Positions 52,446 to 62,068 are shown, numbered from the stretch's first letter. The stretch: 64,000 nt of DNA from JAOUEA01 sp963719165 (GCA_963719165.1 CAVRAV010000002.1:19462-83461); one strand, 5' to 3'. The notes: a model not told the origin generated them from the letters alone. Program-made: numbers and translations.

Positions 52446-53240
52446 CTACCGGTCAATACCCTCTGGGGGCGTCGTGGCCGTCAACTTGCTGTCCTGGGCG
52501 GCGATCCAGACGGCCTTCATGACCTCGGTGTCGCCCTCTACACGGAGGCCCATGCTTGCGGACGTCGCTGGCACGCTCACTTCCGGAGATCCACCCGGCT
52601 TACGAGCGAATGTGACGTGAACCGTACCGCTCTCGGCGGTCTCGGCCTGCACCTGGTAGCCGTCCTCGAAGCCGCGGAGGTCGTCCCACAGATTGATCCC
52701 GCGACCGAGCAGAATGGGCGCGATCGCGACATGCAACTGGTCGACAAGACCGGCCTTCAGGAACTCGCGCACGGTGCTGACGCCGCCCCCGACTCGCACG
52801 TCCTTCCCGTCGGCGGTCACTGTGGCCTGGGCGAGAACGTCCGGCGGAGTCGCATCGACGAAGTGGAACGTCGTGCCACCGGCCATTTCGATCGACTCGA
52901 GCTTGCGGTGCGTGAGCACGAACACGGGTACGCGAAACGGTGGCTCGTCGCCCCACCAGCCCTTCCAGTTCGGCTCGTCAGGAAATGTGTGGAACCCGAA
53001 CATCCCGGCGCCCATGATCTCGGCGCCGACGCCGTCGAAGTAGGCCGCTGCGTACCTGTCATCGACGCCGGTCGTGCCCTCGCCCGACGTGTCGTGGAGG
53101 ACCCGCTCGCGGAACGTGCGCGTGGCGACATAAGCCGCGGTGAGCTTGTTCCAGTCCTCCCCGAACGGGTTGTCCGGCGTGCCGCCTTCGGTCGTGGCGT
53201 AGCCGTCCAGCGAGACGTTCAGGTCGACGCGTACGCCCAT
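52446..53240 (-). CDS. Dihydrofolate-reductase-fold (RibD C-terminal-like) reductase
   Basis: 264 residues. RVDLNVSLDGYATTEGGTPD, DGVGAEIMGAGMFGFHTFPD, VFVLTHRKLESIEMAGGTTF, the NADPH-binding VRVGGGVSTVREFLKAGLVD and QLHVAIAPILLGRGINLWDD. The family normally ends near FARK; here about 55 further residues follow (ASMGLRVEGDTEVMKAVWIA), which could be a real extension or read-through after a frameshift. An NADPH-dependent reductase of unknown substrate, co-directional with the MBL gene. Confidence 0.82.
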   Translation of the reverse strand: MGVRVDLNVSLDGYATTEGGTPDNPFGEDWNKLTAAYVATRTFRERVLHDTSGEGTTGVDDRYAAAYFDGVGAEIMGAGMFGFHTFPDEPNWKGWWGDEPPFRVPVFVLTHRKLESIEMAGGTTFHFVDATPPDVLAQATVTADGKDVRVGGGVSTVREFLKAGLVDQLHVAIAPILLGRGINLWDDLRGFEDGYQVQAETAESGTVHVTFARKPGGSPEVSVPATSASMGLRVEGDTEVMKAVWIAAQDSKLTATTPPEGIDR

Positions 53241-53440
53241 GTCAGTCTCCTTTCGTAGTGAGGGTGATCTGCAAGCACTAGCATTTCAGCTTTCGTTCCG
53301 CGTCTGATCGTGGCCGGCCGACCTCCACCGGCCCCTCGATCGCGCTGACTCCGATCTGGCGATTTCTTTTGCGCCGCTTGGCGAAGTCAGGGCGGCTCGG
53401 ATCTCCGGGTCTGGCACTATCGTCGAGCCAGGATGACCCG

Positions 53441-54160
53441 ATGAGCGCCCGTTTCGAAGAGCTCGACCGACGCCAGACATCGATGGGCGAGATCAGCCTC
53501 CGCCGTCGGCTCGAACCGACCCTGCAGATCGATGTCTACGAGGCGAAGCTCGACGACGACTTCCTCATGTCAAGCCTCTTCACGGCGGCCGAGATCGCAC
53601 TCGCCGACATCCCTCTCGCCGATATCCCTGGTGCTGACCTCGACGTCGTGGTGGGGGGACTTGGCCTGGGCTATACGGCGGGAGCGGTCCTGCGGAACTC
53701 CCGGGTGCGCTCCCTTCGTGTCATCGAGGCGCTCGACGAGGTCATCGAGTGGCATCGACGGGGACTGCTTCCGCTGAGCGATGCGCTGACCTCAGATGGG
53801 CGATGCACCCTCGTCGAAGGAGACTTCTTCGCGATGGTCGCGACCGGCTCGAGCTTCGGCTCCGGCATGCCGGACCGTTCTGACGCCATCCTCGTCGACA
53901 TCGACCACACGCCGCGGCGCCTCCTGGATCCGAGCCACGCCCCCTTCTACGACGCGGAGGGGCAGCGCCGACTCGCCGATCGCCTCAGGCCGGGGGGCCT
54001 CCATGCCTTGTGGTCGGATGACCCCCCGGACGAAGATCACATCGCCGTCGTCGAACGCGTCTTCGCGTCCTGCGAGGCGCACGTCGTTACCTTCCCGAAC
54101 CCGTTGATCGGCGGCGAGGCCGCCAATACCGTCTACGTCGCGACGCTCGGTCACGGGTGA
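53441..54160 (+). CDS. Spermidine-synthase-like SAM-dependent methyltransferase-fold protein
   Basis: 239 residues from ATG 53441 with AGGATG 5 bases upstream. Rossmann glycine motif DVVVGGLGLGYTAGAVLRNS, acidic strand-2 end RVIEALDEVIEWHRRG, GRCTLVEGDFFAMV, and AILVDIDHTPRRLLDPSHAP. A C-terminal portion follows (GGLHALWSDDPPDEDHIAVV). Polyamine synthases and related methyltransferases share this; the target is unknown. The 15 bases around its start recur at the nitroreductase start (58393-58407). Confidence 0.8.
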   Translation: MSARFEELDRRQTSMGEISLRRRLEPTLQIDVYEAKLDDDFLMSSLFTAAEIALADIPLADIPGADLDVVVGGLGLGYTAGAVLRNSRVRSLRVIEALDEVIEWHRRGLLPLSDALTSDGRCTLVEGDFFAMVATGSSFGSGMPDRSDAILVDIDHTPRRLLDPSHAPFYDAEGQRRLADRLRPGGLHALWSDDPPDEDHIAVVERVFASCEAHVVTFPNPLIGGEAANTVYVATLGHG

Positions 54161-54240
54161 AGACCGGCCCGTGGCCTCTCGCTCCAAGGTTGGGCGACCG
54201 GCTCTCGCGCAGCTCAAGGGGCCCGCGCACGAAGAGGTTG

Positions 54241-54349
54241 CCGCCGACGCGCCCCTCGATCGCGACCGCCGGCGACGTGCTGCATCGGCTGACCTCCTTC
54301 ACGCCGGCCGGCGCCCCCGAATGGGATTCCCTTGGGCGATGACCTGCGT
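54241..54349 (+). pseudogene. 5' fragment duplicated from the tandem nitroreductase gene
   Basis: 54286-54329 is identical over 44 bases to 58438-58481, and flanking bases are similar. In translation both encode LTSFTPAGAPEWDS. The copy has no start codon context and breaks off about 20 bases later, so it is a remnant or recombination scar. It fills most of the 241-base gap between the methyltransferase-fold gene and the GNAT gene. Confidence 0.8.
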
Positions 54350-54401
54350 GATCCCCGGCGTGGCTCGCGATGCGCGGTACGGGCATGCCACACTTCGAGA
54401 C

Positions 54402-55350
54402 ATGGGCCCATCGGGCGTTCCCCCGGGATACGCGCTGCGACCGCCGACCGTTTACGAGGCGTCTGACGTCGACCGGCTGGGCACCGCATCCGACGCGGCC
54501 GTCGGCTCGGCGCCGTCCCTCACCGAGGGTCTGATCCGGTCGATGTGGCGTCGGCCTCACTTCGAACTCGGGACCGACGCGTGGGTCGTCGAGAATGACC
54601 ACGGACTCGTGGGGTACGCACAAGTGTGGGACGAGGACTCGACCCGGCTGTCCGCGTTCGCGATCGTCCATCCCGATCACACTGGGCGCGGGATCGGCAG
54701 CGCGCTGGCCGCGCGCATCGAGGAACGAGCTGCGGCGAAGGTCCCAGGCGATGCTCGCCTGTTCTCGGCCGTGCTGACGCAGGACGAGTCCGGCGCGCGA
54801 CTGCTGGTGGCCCGAGGGTATGCGTGGGCCCGCCGGTTCTGGCATATGGAGATCGAACTCGACGGCGTGCCGCGGGTCACGCCACCGTCCGGAGTCCAGT
54901 TGCGGGCGCTCGATCCCGACCGGGAGCTGCCCGCGGTCCACCGGATCCTCGAGGAGGCGTTCTCGGATTCACTGGGATCACGCGCCGACCTCGTACGAGG
55001 AGTTTCTCGAGGTCAGCGTTCGCGGCGATGACTTCGATCCCGCTCTGTGGCTCGTCGCGGTCGATGCCGGCGTCCCGGTCGGGGTGCTGTGGGGAAGCGC
55101 CCACACGGATCGAGGCTGGATCGATGAGCTGGGTGTCCTTCGATCGCACCGAAATCGAGGATTCGCGACGGCGCTCCTGGCGTCATCCTTCGTCGTGTTC
55201 GAAGCTCGAGGGCTCCCGCGCGTGCGCCTCAACGTGGATTCGGACAACCTGACCGGAGCCGTGGCGTTGTACGAACGGGCGGGGATGCAAGCCGTGAGCT
55301 CGTACGACCTGTGGGCGCTCCCCATAGCGGGAGCGGGCCGGAGCCGCTAG
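54402..55350 (+). CDS. Tandem GNAT N-acetyltransferase, one frameshift
   Basis: About 315 codons. First GNAT domain: LGTDAWVVENDHGLVGYAQV, acetyl-CoA motif FAIVHPDHTGRGIGSALAAR, RLLVARGYAWARRFWHMEIE. After a shift near 54980 a second domain follows: PTSYEEFLEVSVRGDDFDPA, LGVLRSHRNRGFATALLASS, ALYERAGMQAVSSYDLW. Two-domain GNATs of this type occur widely in actinobacteria (mycothiol synthase is one member), but residues alone do not fix the substrate. ATG 54402 is chosen because the upstream sequence is the nitroreductase fragment. Confidence 0.78.
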
Positions 55351-55403
55351 ACATCGCCGAGACGCCGAACCGCGGTGACCGGAGCACACCCTTCGTCCCG
55401 GAC

Positions 55404-55701
55404 CCCCGGAACGCTCGTCGATTCTCCATCGCCACTTCGCGGAGCGCTTCGCTGAGTGATGCGACGATGAACGGCACCTCCTCCGCCCGCGGCCCACCGA
55501 GGAGATCGTCCAAGGCATCGATGAGTCCGTAGCGGATGCGATTTCGGTCGACGGCCGACAAGGCTGGAGGTCCGGCATGGAGGTGTTCTCGAGGCTCAAA
55601 CTGATCCGCGCGCCGCTCCCATCCTCGTCCGGGACGATCCTCCCCCGCGCGCACATCGATGCGAGAGCGGGACGCAGGCGCTCATCCCTAAGGTTCCACA
55701 G
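55404..55701 (-). pseudogene. Fragment of the nucleotidyltransferase-domain gene
   Basis: The strand and order match the middle of the intact gene at 45911-46645 (similar block 46108-46408). The translation RIRYGLIDALDDLLGGPRAE, EVPFIVASLSEALREVAMEN, RRAFRGSG parallels its C-terminal domain. The catalytic GS/DxD half is missing and other sequence abuts both ends. A truncated paralogue, probably inactive. Confidence 0.8.
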
Positions 55702-56380
55702 ATGTGCAGCGCCACGGGGCCTGTCCGCCTGGCGAACGCCGACGGAACCCAGATCCTGAGAAGTTCACGCCGTCCGGGTGGGATGCCAACGGCGTGCAGT
55801 GGTCTCCGGCCGGCTCGATGCTCGTGTATCAACGACGGCTCGCCACTACCGAGGCGCTCGGGAACCTGTTCGTCTTGAACGTCAGCACCGGTCAGCGGCC
55901 GAAACTCACGAACTTAATCAGACGCAGAGCTGGGGCTCCTGGGCAACGTTGCCGAGCTTCGCGTCGGACTCTCGGTCCGTCCTCTTCCAGCTCCCGAGGG
56001 GCAACCCCGACAATCCGATCGAGGACCTCTGGTCCGTGCCGGCCACCGGCGGGACGCCAACGCTCGTACGACGCAACGCCGGCGACGGCGTCTATTCCCC
56101 GGACGGGAAGCGGCTCGCCTACGTCTCACCGGTCATCGGGCGAGACCCCGCCCTCTATCAGCGAGCGTCCACGGCGGAACACCTCGAGCCCTGCTCCGCG
56201 GGGAAGACACAAGCTGGCTGCGGTGGTCTCCTGACTCTACGCGGATCTCCTACTCGTTCGAAGACGGCATCTTACGTGCTCACGGTCGCGAGCGGCTCGA
56301 CCTCGAAGGTCGCCGAGGGCGGCGGCAATCCCCAATGGATGGACGATCACACGCTGGTGGTGGGGAACGCCACGAACTGA
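55702..56380 (+). pseudogene. 5'-truncated, frameshifted TolB-like WD40/PD40 propeller
   Basis: The sequence begins inside a repeat (GPVRLANADGTQIL, FTPSGWDANGVQWSPAGSML) and continues across shifts near 55760 and 55915 as FASDSRSVLFQLPRGNPDNP, LWSVPATGGTPTLVRRNAGD, GVYSPDGKRLAYVSP. It ends NPQWMDDHTLVVGNATN. PD40/TolB-type beta-propeller repeats are clear, but there is no signal peptide or start. It abuts the nucleotidyltransferase fragment directly, suggesting a rearrangement junction near 55702. Confidence 0.65.
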
Positions 56381-56469
56381 TCAGCGCACCTCGCCGACGA
56401 GCCCGGTCCCGGGGGCCGGGCTCTTCGGCACGACTCCGGGGACTTCCGGAGGACGCTCGATCTTCGCCA

Positions 56470-58128
56470 TCAGCCCTTGGGATCACCGCCCGCCGTGACC
56501 CCGCCTGGCTGCTCCGTCGGGATCCGCCGCGTGAAGAAGAGGGCGATCATCGCGAAGAACGCGAGGAGCGCGAGGGCCGAACGGAGCCCGTCGATGCGAG
56601 CCTGCTCGTTGGTATCGAGGATCGTCTGGCTGGTCTCCTGAGGGACTCCCGCATCGTTCAGCGCGGCCTCGAGCTGGGCGTCGGACATGAACTCCCCACC
56701 GCTCGCGAGGTTGACGTTGGCTTGCTGGACGACTTGGTCCGGGACCGCCGGGTTGTTCGCGATACCGCTCAGGAACGACGCCGTGAGCGTTGCGATCAGC
56801 ACCGAGCCCGCAAGCGCGGTCCCGAGCGACGCGCCGAACTGACTGGCCGTGTTCTGCAGGCCACCGACCTCGGGGCTCTCGTCATCGGGGACGGCCGAGA
56901 CGGTGACGCTGCCGAGCTGCGAGGCGAGACCGCCCATCCCGAGACCGATCAGGAGCAGGGGAACGGTCACGATCGACGCGGTGGCGTTGACGTCCATCGC
57001 GCTGAAGAGCGCCACGATACCGAGCACCACCGCGACGAGGCTGAGCTCGACGACACGCCGGGGCGACGCCGCCGGGAGAAACCTCGGTATGCCCGCGGCC
57101 GCCAGCAGCATCGCGAGCGAGAGCGGCGTGATCTTCAGCCCCGTGTCGATCGCGGAGAGACCGAGGGCAACCGACAGGTAGAGGGGGATCACGAAGAATA
57201 GGCCCATCATGACGACGAACTGAAAGAAGAACATCATGAGACCGCCCGTCATCTGGCGGTTCCTGAACAGCGACGACGTCACGAGTGGCTCGCCGCCGGC
57301 TGTGTCCGCCCGACGGATGTGAACCATGAAGAGCCGGATCGCGACCAGCCCCCCGAGGATCAGCCAGAACGTGGGCGACATCCCGAGCCACGAGGGCGCA
57401 CCCTCGGCCGGCAGGAACCATCCCCAGTCAGAGGAGAACAGCACACCGACGATGGCGAGACCCATACCCAACGCCCAGAGCAAGGAGCCAAGCAGGTCGA
57501 GGTGGGACCGGACCGTGACCGGCGCATCGGCGATGCGGCGTCCGAACAGGAAGATGCCCACCCCCACGACCACCTCGCCGGCGAAGACCCACCGCCACGA
57601 CGCGTACGTCGTCGCGAGCCCACCGATCAGCGGGCCAACGGCGATCGCGATCGCGCCGGCCGCGCCGACCAGACCGTAGGCGCGCGGACGGCCGCTGGGC
57701 CGGAAGTTGCCCGCGACGAGCGCGACGATCGCGGGCATGATCAGGGCCGCGCCGATGCCTTCCAAGAGCGACCATCCGACGAGCAGCACCCCAAGGTTGG
57801 GCGACAACGCGGTGGTAAGCGAACCGGAGCAGTAGATCACCAGTCCGATCATGAACGCCCGCTTGCGACCGATGATCGAGCCGATCTTCCCGCCCGTGAC
57901 CATGAGCATCGCCATCACCAGCGTGTAGAGGACGATCGCGCTCTGGATCCCGGTGATCGTGGTGTTCAGGTCCTTGGCGACCGTCGCGATGGACACGTTC
58001 ATCACGGAGCTGTCGAGCGCCATCAGGAACTGCCCTGCACAGAGCGCTAGTAGGACGACGCTCGCACCTGCGGAGGCCCGGTTCTTGTCCGCCTTCGCGT
58101 CCGTGGCGTCAGACGTCATTGCCGGCAC
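56470..58128 (-). CDS. DHA2-family MFS multidrug exporter (14 TM)
   Basis: 552 residues. Motif D1 FLMALDSSVMNVSIATVAKD, motif A GGKIGSIIGRKRAFMIGLVI, antiporter motif C region VGPLIGGLATTYASWRWVF, and fourteen hydrophobic segments identify the EmrB/QacA-type H+ antiporters. A periplasmic segment lies before the last TM (QANVNLASGGEFMSDAQLEA). It exports drugs or metabolites; substrate unknown. The 276 bases upstream (58129-58404) hold only its likely promoter region and the nitroreductase leader. Confidence 0.92.
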   Translation of the reverse strand: MPAMTSDATDAKADKNRASAGASVVLLALCAGQFLMALDSSVMNVSIATVAKDLNTTITGIQSAIVLYTLVMAMLMVTGGKIGSIIGRKRAFMIGLVIYCSGSLTTALSPNLGVLLVGWSLLEGIGAALIMPAIVALVAGNFRPSGRPRAYGLVGAAGAIAIAVGPLIGGLATTYASWRWVFAGEVVVGVGIFLFGRRIADAPVTVRSHLDLLGSLLWALGMGLAIVGVLFSSDWGWFLPAEGAPSWLGMSPTFWLILGGLVAIRLFMVHIRRADTAGGEPLVTSSLFRNRQMTGGLMMFFFQFVVMMGLFFVIPLYLSVALGLSAIDTGLKITPLSLAMLLAAAGIPRFLPAASPRRVVELSLVAVVLGIVALFSAMDVNATASIVTVPLLLIGLGMGGLASQLGSVTVSAVPDDESPEVGGLQNTASQFGASLGTALAGSVLIATLTASFLSGIANNPAVPDQVVQQANVNLASGGEFMSDAQLEAALNDAGVPQETSQTILDTNEQARIDGLRSALALLAFFAMIALFFTRRIPTEQPGGVTAGGDPKG

Positions 58129-58404
58129 CTGACGGGAAGTGGGGTCGCGTCCTCACGATATCGGCCTCCCACGTGTGGTGGAACCATTGGGGCGCGGTGC
58201 AGCGTACCTTCCCGCCGGAGCGAGGAGCGGAGGGCGAAGGGGGAAGCGCACTGACGGAGCGCTGCGACCGGCCAGCGAGAGCGAGGGGCAGCAGGAGCGA
58301 AGACGCCGCGGGAACCATCACGGCCGAGTATCGCCGATCGCACCCTCAGATACGGGTTGGCGCCGGGCTACCCCCTGGTGCCATCGGCCTGACAGGATGA
58401 CCCG

Positions 58405-59853
58405 ATGGATCTCGACCGCGGCGCAGGGCTGCTGCACCGGCTGACCTCCTTCACGCCGGCCGGCGCCCCCGAATGGGATTCGTTGGGCGATGACCCGCGC
58501 GTACGCCACGATCTGGTTCCGGATGACCCTGCGACGCTCCCGCCCCAGGTCAAGACGTATCCGGCGGGCCTGCCGGTCACGCCCCTGCCGCGTGATCTCC
58601 CCCAGCCGGGGGTGAGCGCGACGGCCGTCCTCGCGGGTGCGCCTGCGGCGGCTCAGCCCCTCGACGCGGGGCAGCTCGGGCGCGTCCTCTTCCTTGGTGG
58701 CGGGGTGGTGCGGACGTCGCAGCACGCGATCCGCGGGCGGCTGCTGTTCCGCGCATCGGGGTCCGCAGGCGGGAAGTTCCCGCTGGAGATCTATGCAAGC
58801 ACCTGTCGGGTCGCCGGCGTCCCGGATGGCGTCCACTGGTATGACCCGGTCGCGCACAACCTCGTTCAGGTCGGACCGCCCGCTCGAGGGGCCGCCACCA
58901 CCCTCATCGTGACGGGCGTGCCGTGGCGGACCGGCTGGCGCTACGCGGAACGCGGGTGGCGGCACCTCTACTGGGACGCGGGAACCCTGCTGTCCCAGCT
59001 CACGGCCGCCTCGGGCAGCGCCGGGTTCGTGCCCCGCCTGCGGACGCGTTTCCCGGACACGCGGGTGCGCGACTTGGTCGGCGCGGACGGCGTCCTCGAG
59101 TACCCCCTGGCGCTGCTGTCATTCGGCGACGGGCATCCCGCAGTCGAGGCCTCCGGCCCCGCGGCCGCCGGAACGCTCCCCCACGTCGAGTTCCCGCTCT
59201 GCACGGCGGCGCAGCGGGCCGGAGAACGCGACGAACTCGGTGAGCCGTGGCCCGCCGGAACCGTCGTGCCCGAGGTCCCGGGGTCCGCGTCGCTCGACGA
59301 GGTGATCTTGCGGCGCGGATCGCAGCGCCTGATGGACCGCGAGGCTACGCTCCCCCGAACCCTGCTCGAGTGGCCGATGCGCGCCGCGCTGCGCGGCATC
59401 GACGTGCCGCACTGGGTCGTTGTCCACGGCGTCGACGACGTCGTTCCCGGCGTCTACCGGTGGCCGGAACTGGGGGCGCCGGTGCGCCCCGGCGGATCGC
59501 GGGAGGAGCTCGCGAGGATCTGCATGGACCAGGACCTCGCGGCGGACGCCGCCTACGTCGTGATCTCCGCGATCGGCGGTGCGCTGGTCGACGACCGTGG
59601 CTACCGCGACGCGCAGCTGGCGGCCGGGATGGTGGAGGGTCGTTTGCACCTCGCGGCCTACGCCCTCGGCGCGACCGCGACCGGCATGACGTTCGTCGAT
59701 TCGGAGGTGTCAGTCTTGCTGGGGGAGACGGATGACCTGGTGACCCTGCTGTTCACTTGCGTCGGCGTGGGGGAATACGTGTCGAGGTCCGGCGGCGGCC
59801 CGGGGGCGCCGGTGGAGGTGGGGAGCGTCTTGCCGCGGCTCCGTGGGCGGTAG
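58405..59853 (+). CDS. Tandem nitroreductase-domain protein (SagB/ThcOx-like)
   Basis: 482 residues from ATG 58405, AGGATG 5 bases upstream. Two nitroreductase-fold halves: the first has GRVLFLGGGVVRTSQHAIRG, ASGSAGGKFPLEIYASTCRV, DGVHWYDPVAHNLVQVGPPA, RHLYWDAGTLLSQLTAASGS; the second has LDEVILRRGSQRLMDREATL, DDVVPGVYRWPEL, LAAYALGATATGMTFVDSEV. FMN binding is expected. SagB-type dehydrogenases oxidise azolines in RiPP biosynthesis, but no YcaO or precursor peptide is seen here. Its 5' end is duplicated at 54286-54329. Confidence 0.8.
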   Translation: MDLDRGAGLLHRLTSFTPAGAPEWDSLGDDPRVRHDLVPDDPATLPPQVKTYPAGLPVTPLPRDLPQPGVSATAVLAGAPAAAQPLDAGQLGRVLFLGGGVVRTSQHAIRGRLLFRASGSAGGKFPLEIYASTCRVAGVPDGVHWYDPVAHNLVQVGPPARGAATTLIVTGVPWRTGWRYAERGWRHLYWDAGTLLSQLTAASGSAGFVPRLRTRFPDTRVRDLVGADGVLEYPLALLSFGDGHPAVEASGPAAAGTLPHVEFPLCTAAQRAGERDELGEPWPAGTVVPEVPGSASLDEVILRRGSQRLMDREATLPRTLLEWPMRAALRGIDVPHWVVVHGVDDVVPGVYRWPELGAPVRPGGSREELARICMDQDLAADAAYVVISAIGGALVDDRGYRDAQLAAGMVEGRLHLAAYALGATATGMTFVDSEVSVLLGETDDLVTLLFTCVGVGEYVSRSGGGPGAPVEVGSVLPRLRGR

Positions 59854-59863
59854 GCTCAACGTC

Positions 59864-60110
59864 TCAGCCGGTGCCCACCGGGATGTCGGTCCGTGATGGT
59901 CTCCGCGCCGTCGGAAATCGGGAAGTCGATGGCGGCGGCGATGTCCTCCTCCTCGACGAAGCGCCCGAGCGCCGTCCGCGATGCGAAGTCCTCGCAGACA
60001 GCCTCGGGCGTCGTGCCCGGGCGCTCGGCCTTCGTGCGCACGATCTTGTCCATCCGCGCGCCGTTCGTGACATCGGGACAACGTCGTTCACGGTGATGTC
60101 GCGCGACCGA
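59864..60110 (-). pseudogene. C-terminal remnant of an SDR oxidoreductase
   Basis: RDITVNDVVP, TNGARMDKIVRTKAERPGTT, PEAVCEDFASRTALGRFVEE, EDIAAAIDF, GAETIT, DIPVGTG is the typical last 90 residues of a short-chain dehydrogenase, spread over two frames. The Rossmann N-terminus and the YxxxK motif are absent, so this is a remnant. Confidence 0.65.
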
Positions 60111-60249
60111 TCCGGTCGCGATGCCGATCCCAATCTTGAAGACCTCGTCGTAGCGACGGAACCAGTTCGCGGCGACGGCGTGACGCGCGCTACCGTGGTT
60201 CGATCGGCGCGGATCAGAGCTGAGCTCGGCTATCGGGAGGGATTCGACC

Positions 60250-60696
60250 ATGAGCGGGGAACCGAGAGCGAAGGACGCCCCGCACAGGTTCAGTGACGAG
60301 GACCGCGATCAAGGGCAAGATCCGCTCGGTGGTCTCGGGGAGGAGGAACGTCGCGCACTGCTCGCGTGGGTAGGCGAGAACCTGCCATACGTGCGGCAGA
60401 CCGCTGCCGGCCAGCGACCCCTCTATTGGATCCTCGGGATCGGCCTCATCGTCGGCTTGGTCGCAGATGTCGGTGGGTACTTGATCAAATCGTCGTCGAC
60501 AACGAAGCTCCTTGGATTGGCTGGCGACCTGCTCTATGCGTTCGGCTGGGCACTGTGGACCGGCGTCGTCGTGGTCGTATTCCTCCAGATCATCCCGGAG
60601 GCGAAGCGGCGTCAATACCAAAGGGCGCTCGATGCTTACGAGGCAGCTCTCCGCGAGGAGGCAGGAGCCCGGAGCGACGAAGCGTCGGCCGATTGA
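60250..60696 (+). CDS. Small membrane protein of unknown function
   Basis: 148 residues from ATG 60250 with GGGAGG 8 bases upstream. Charged N-terminus (DEDRDQGQDPLGGLGEEERR), then two TM segments (PLYWILGIGLIVGLVADVGG, ALWTGVVVVVFLQIIPEA) and a helical cytosolic tail. No family recognised. The 160 bases after it hold nothing I can identify. Confidence 0.6.
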   Translation: MSGEPRAKDAPHRFSDEDRDQGQDPLGGLGEEERRALLAWVGENLPYVRQTAAGQRPLYWILGIGLIVGLVADVGGYLIKSSSTTKLLGLAGDLLYAFGWALWTGVVVVVFLQIIPEAKRRQYQRALDAYEAALREEAGARSDEASAD

Positions 60697-60859
60697 CGGC
60701 CAAGTTCCGGCTAAGAGCCGCCAGGCGGGAACTGAAACGATGAGGCGTCGACCGCGAAGACTACCCCTGCAACTGCGGCGCACGCCTGGTGCTGATCTAG
60801 CGCCATGTCGGGGACTCGTCTCCAGAGGAGCGACATCCCCACCCCGACCTCCTCGGGAA

Positions 60860-61285
60860 CTATCGATCCTCGAGCTGCCGCTTGAGGGCCCCGAGGTTTC
60901 TCGCCACGGCTTCGCGGACCCGACCCGACCCAACCGGGGCGACGGCTCTCAACAGCCGTTGGCCTTGAGGTGGGCGGTGTTCGTCACGAGGGTGTCTCCG
61001 TCCAGATCCTCGAACTCGTAGATCAGGGTTGCCTCGAAGGGACCGGATCGCCTTCGACGACGAGGCGTCGTTCCGGATCGAACTCGGTCACCTTGATCGC
61101 TTCTTCCTTCTCGAGGGAACCGAGCGGAGCTGGCGATAGGTAGTGCCCACACCGACGCGACCGTCTGTTAGCTTCCGAGTCTCAACGAGCGCGTAGTTCC
61201 ACTCTGGGACTCTCTCGAGGTCGGAAACGTGTCGGAACACGTCGTGTATCGGTCGCTGGATGGCGATCGAGTTTGAGAACTCCAC
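60860..61285 (-). CDS. SRPBCC (polyketide cyclase/START-like) protein, several frameshifts
   Basis: 426 bases, the right size for a 140-residue SRPBCC protein. Start ATG 61285: EFSNSIAIQRPIHDVFRHVS, LERVPEWNYALVETRKLTDG. Shifts near 61120, 61050 and 60955 separate it from FEATLIYEFEDLDGDTLVTN and the closing helix GSGRVREAVARNLGALKRQL, with a stop at 60860-60862. Ligand unknown. The conserved ending shows the gene was intact recently or is intact in the organism. Confidence 0.65.
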
Positions 61286-61336
61286 GATCCCTCCCTTCTG
61301 TTCCTGTCGCCCGCGATCGGGGTGACGTGTAGCGGG

Positions 61337-62068
61337 CTACGAGATCCCCGCGCGTCGCGCGCGACGGAGCGCTTCTGGGACCCCGTCCGTCCAGGGGTCC
61401 CCGTGGCCGGGGAGCAACAGGCCGGCAGATAGGCCCTCAAGCTCGCGGAGTGACTCGAGCGCTTGCTTCGAGTCGGCGTTCATCGCCGCCGGCATGATCT
61501 GTGGGCCGACACTGCCCGTCAGCGGGTTCCGGGTCACGATGGCGTCTCCGCTGCACAAAACATCGCGGTCTTCGAACGAGAGCGTGGCACACCCCTTCGT
61601 ATGGCCCGGGACGTAGGTCACCCTGGGCTTTCCTGGGACGTCGATCACCTCTCCATCCGCGTATGAGGAGACCTCCGCGACCGGAATCACCTTCGCGGCC
61701 CCGCATCTCCACAGCCGCCAGAAGGTCTTGTAGAACTCGGCGCGGAAGAGATACGAGGAGATCTTGCCCTCGTTGGTCCCGAGCTTCCCCGTGCGTACCC
61801 CGTCGGCATCGGGGGTAGGAACGAATACCCGGGCCTCAGCTTCCGTCCTGGCGCGCTCGGCGAATCCCGTGTGGTCAGCGTGCGCGTGGGTCAGGAGCAC
61901 GGCATCGATGTCAGCCACCGACCGACCGAGTGCTGATAGACCGCTGAGCATGTCCTCCCAATCCGACGGCGTGCCGGCGTCGACGAGGACGACTCCGCCC
62001 TCGTCACTCACGACGTAGAAGTTCGAAACACCCTGCGTCATCCACTCGACATCATGGGCAACCCGCAT
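61337..62068 (-). CDS. MBL-fold metallo-hydrolase
   Basis: 243 residues from ATG 62068 (RVAHDVEWMTQGVSNFYVVS). Metal motif LLTHAHADHTGF (HxHxDH), then YVPGHTKGCATLSFEDRDVL and CSGDAIVTRNPLTGS, ending LLLPGHGDPWTDGVPEALRR. A glyoxalase-II-like two-metal hydrolase of unknown substrate. Cytoplasmic, full length. Confidence 0.87.
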   Translation of the reverse strand: MRVAHDVEWMTQGVSNFYVVSDEGGVVLVDAGTPSDWEDMLSGLSALGRSVADIDAVLLTHAHADHTGFAERARTEAEARVFVPTPDADGVRTGKLGTNEGKISSYLFRAEFYKTFWRLWRCGAAKVIPVAEVSSYADGEVIDVPGKPRVTYVPGHTKGCATLSFEDRDVLCSGDAIVTRNPLTGSVGPQIMPAAMNADSKQALESLRELEGLSAGLLLPGHGDPWTDGVPEALRRARRAGIS

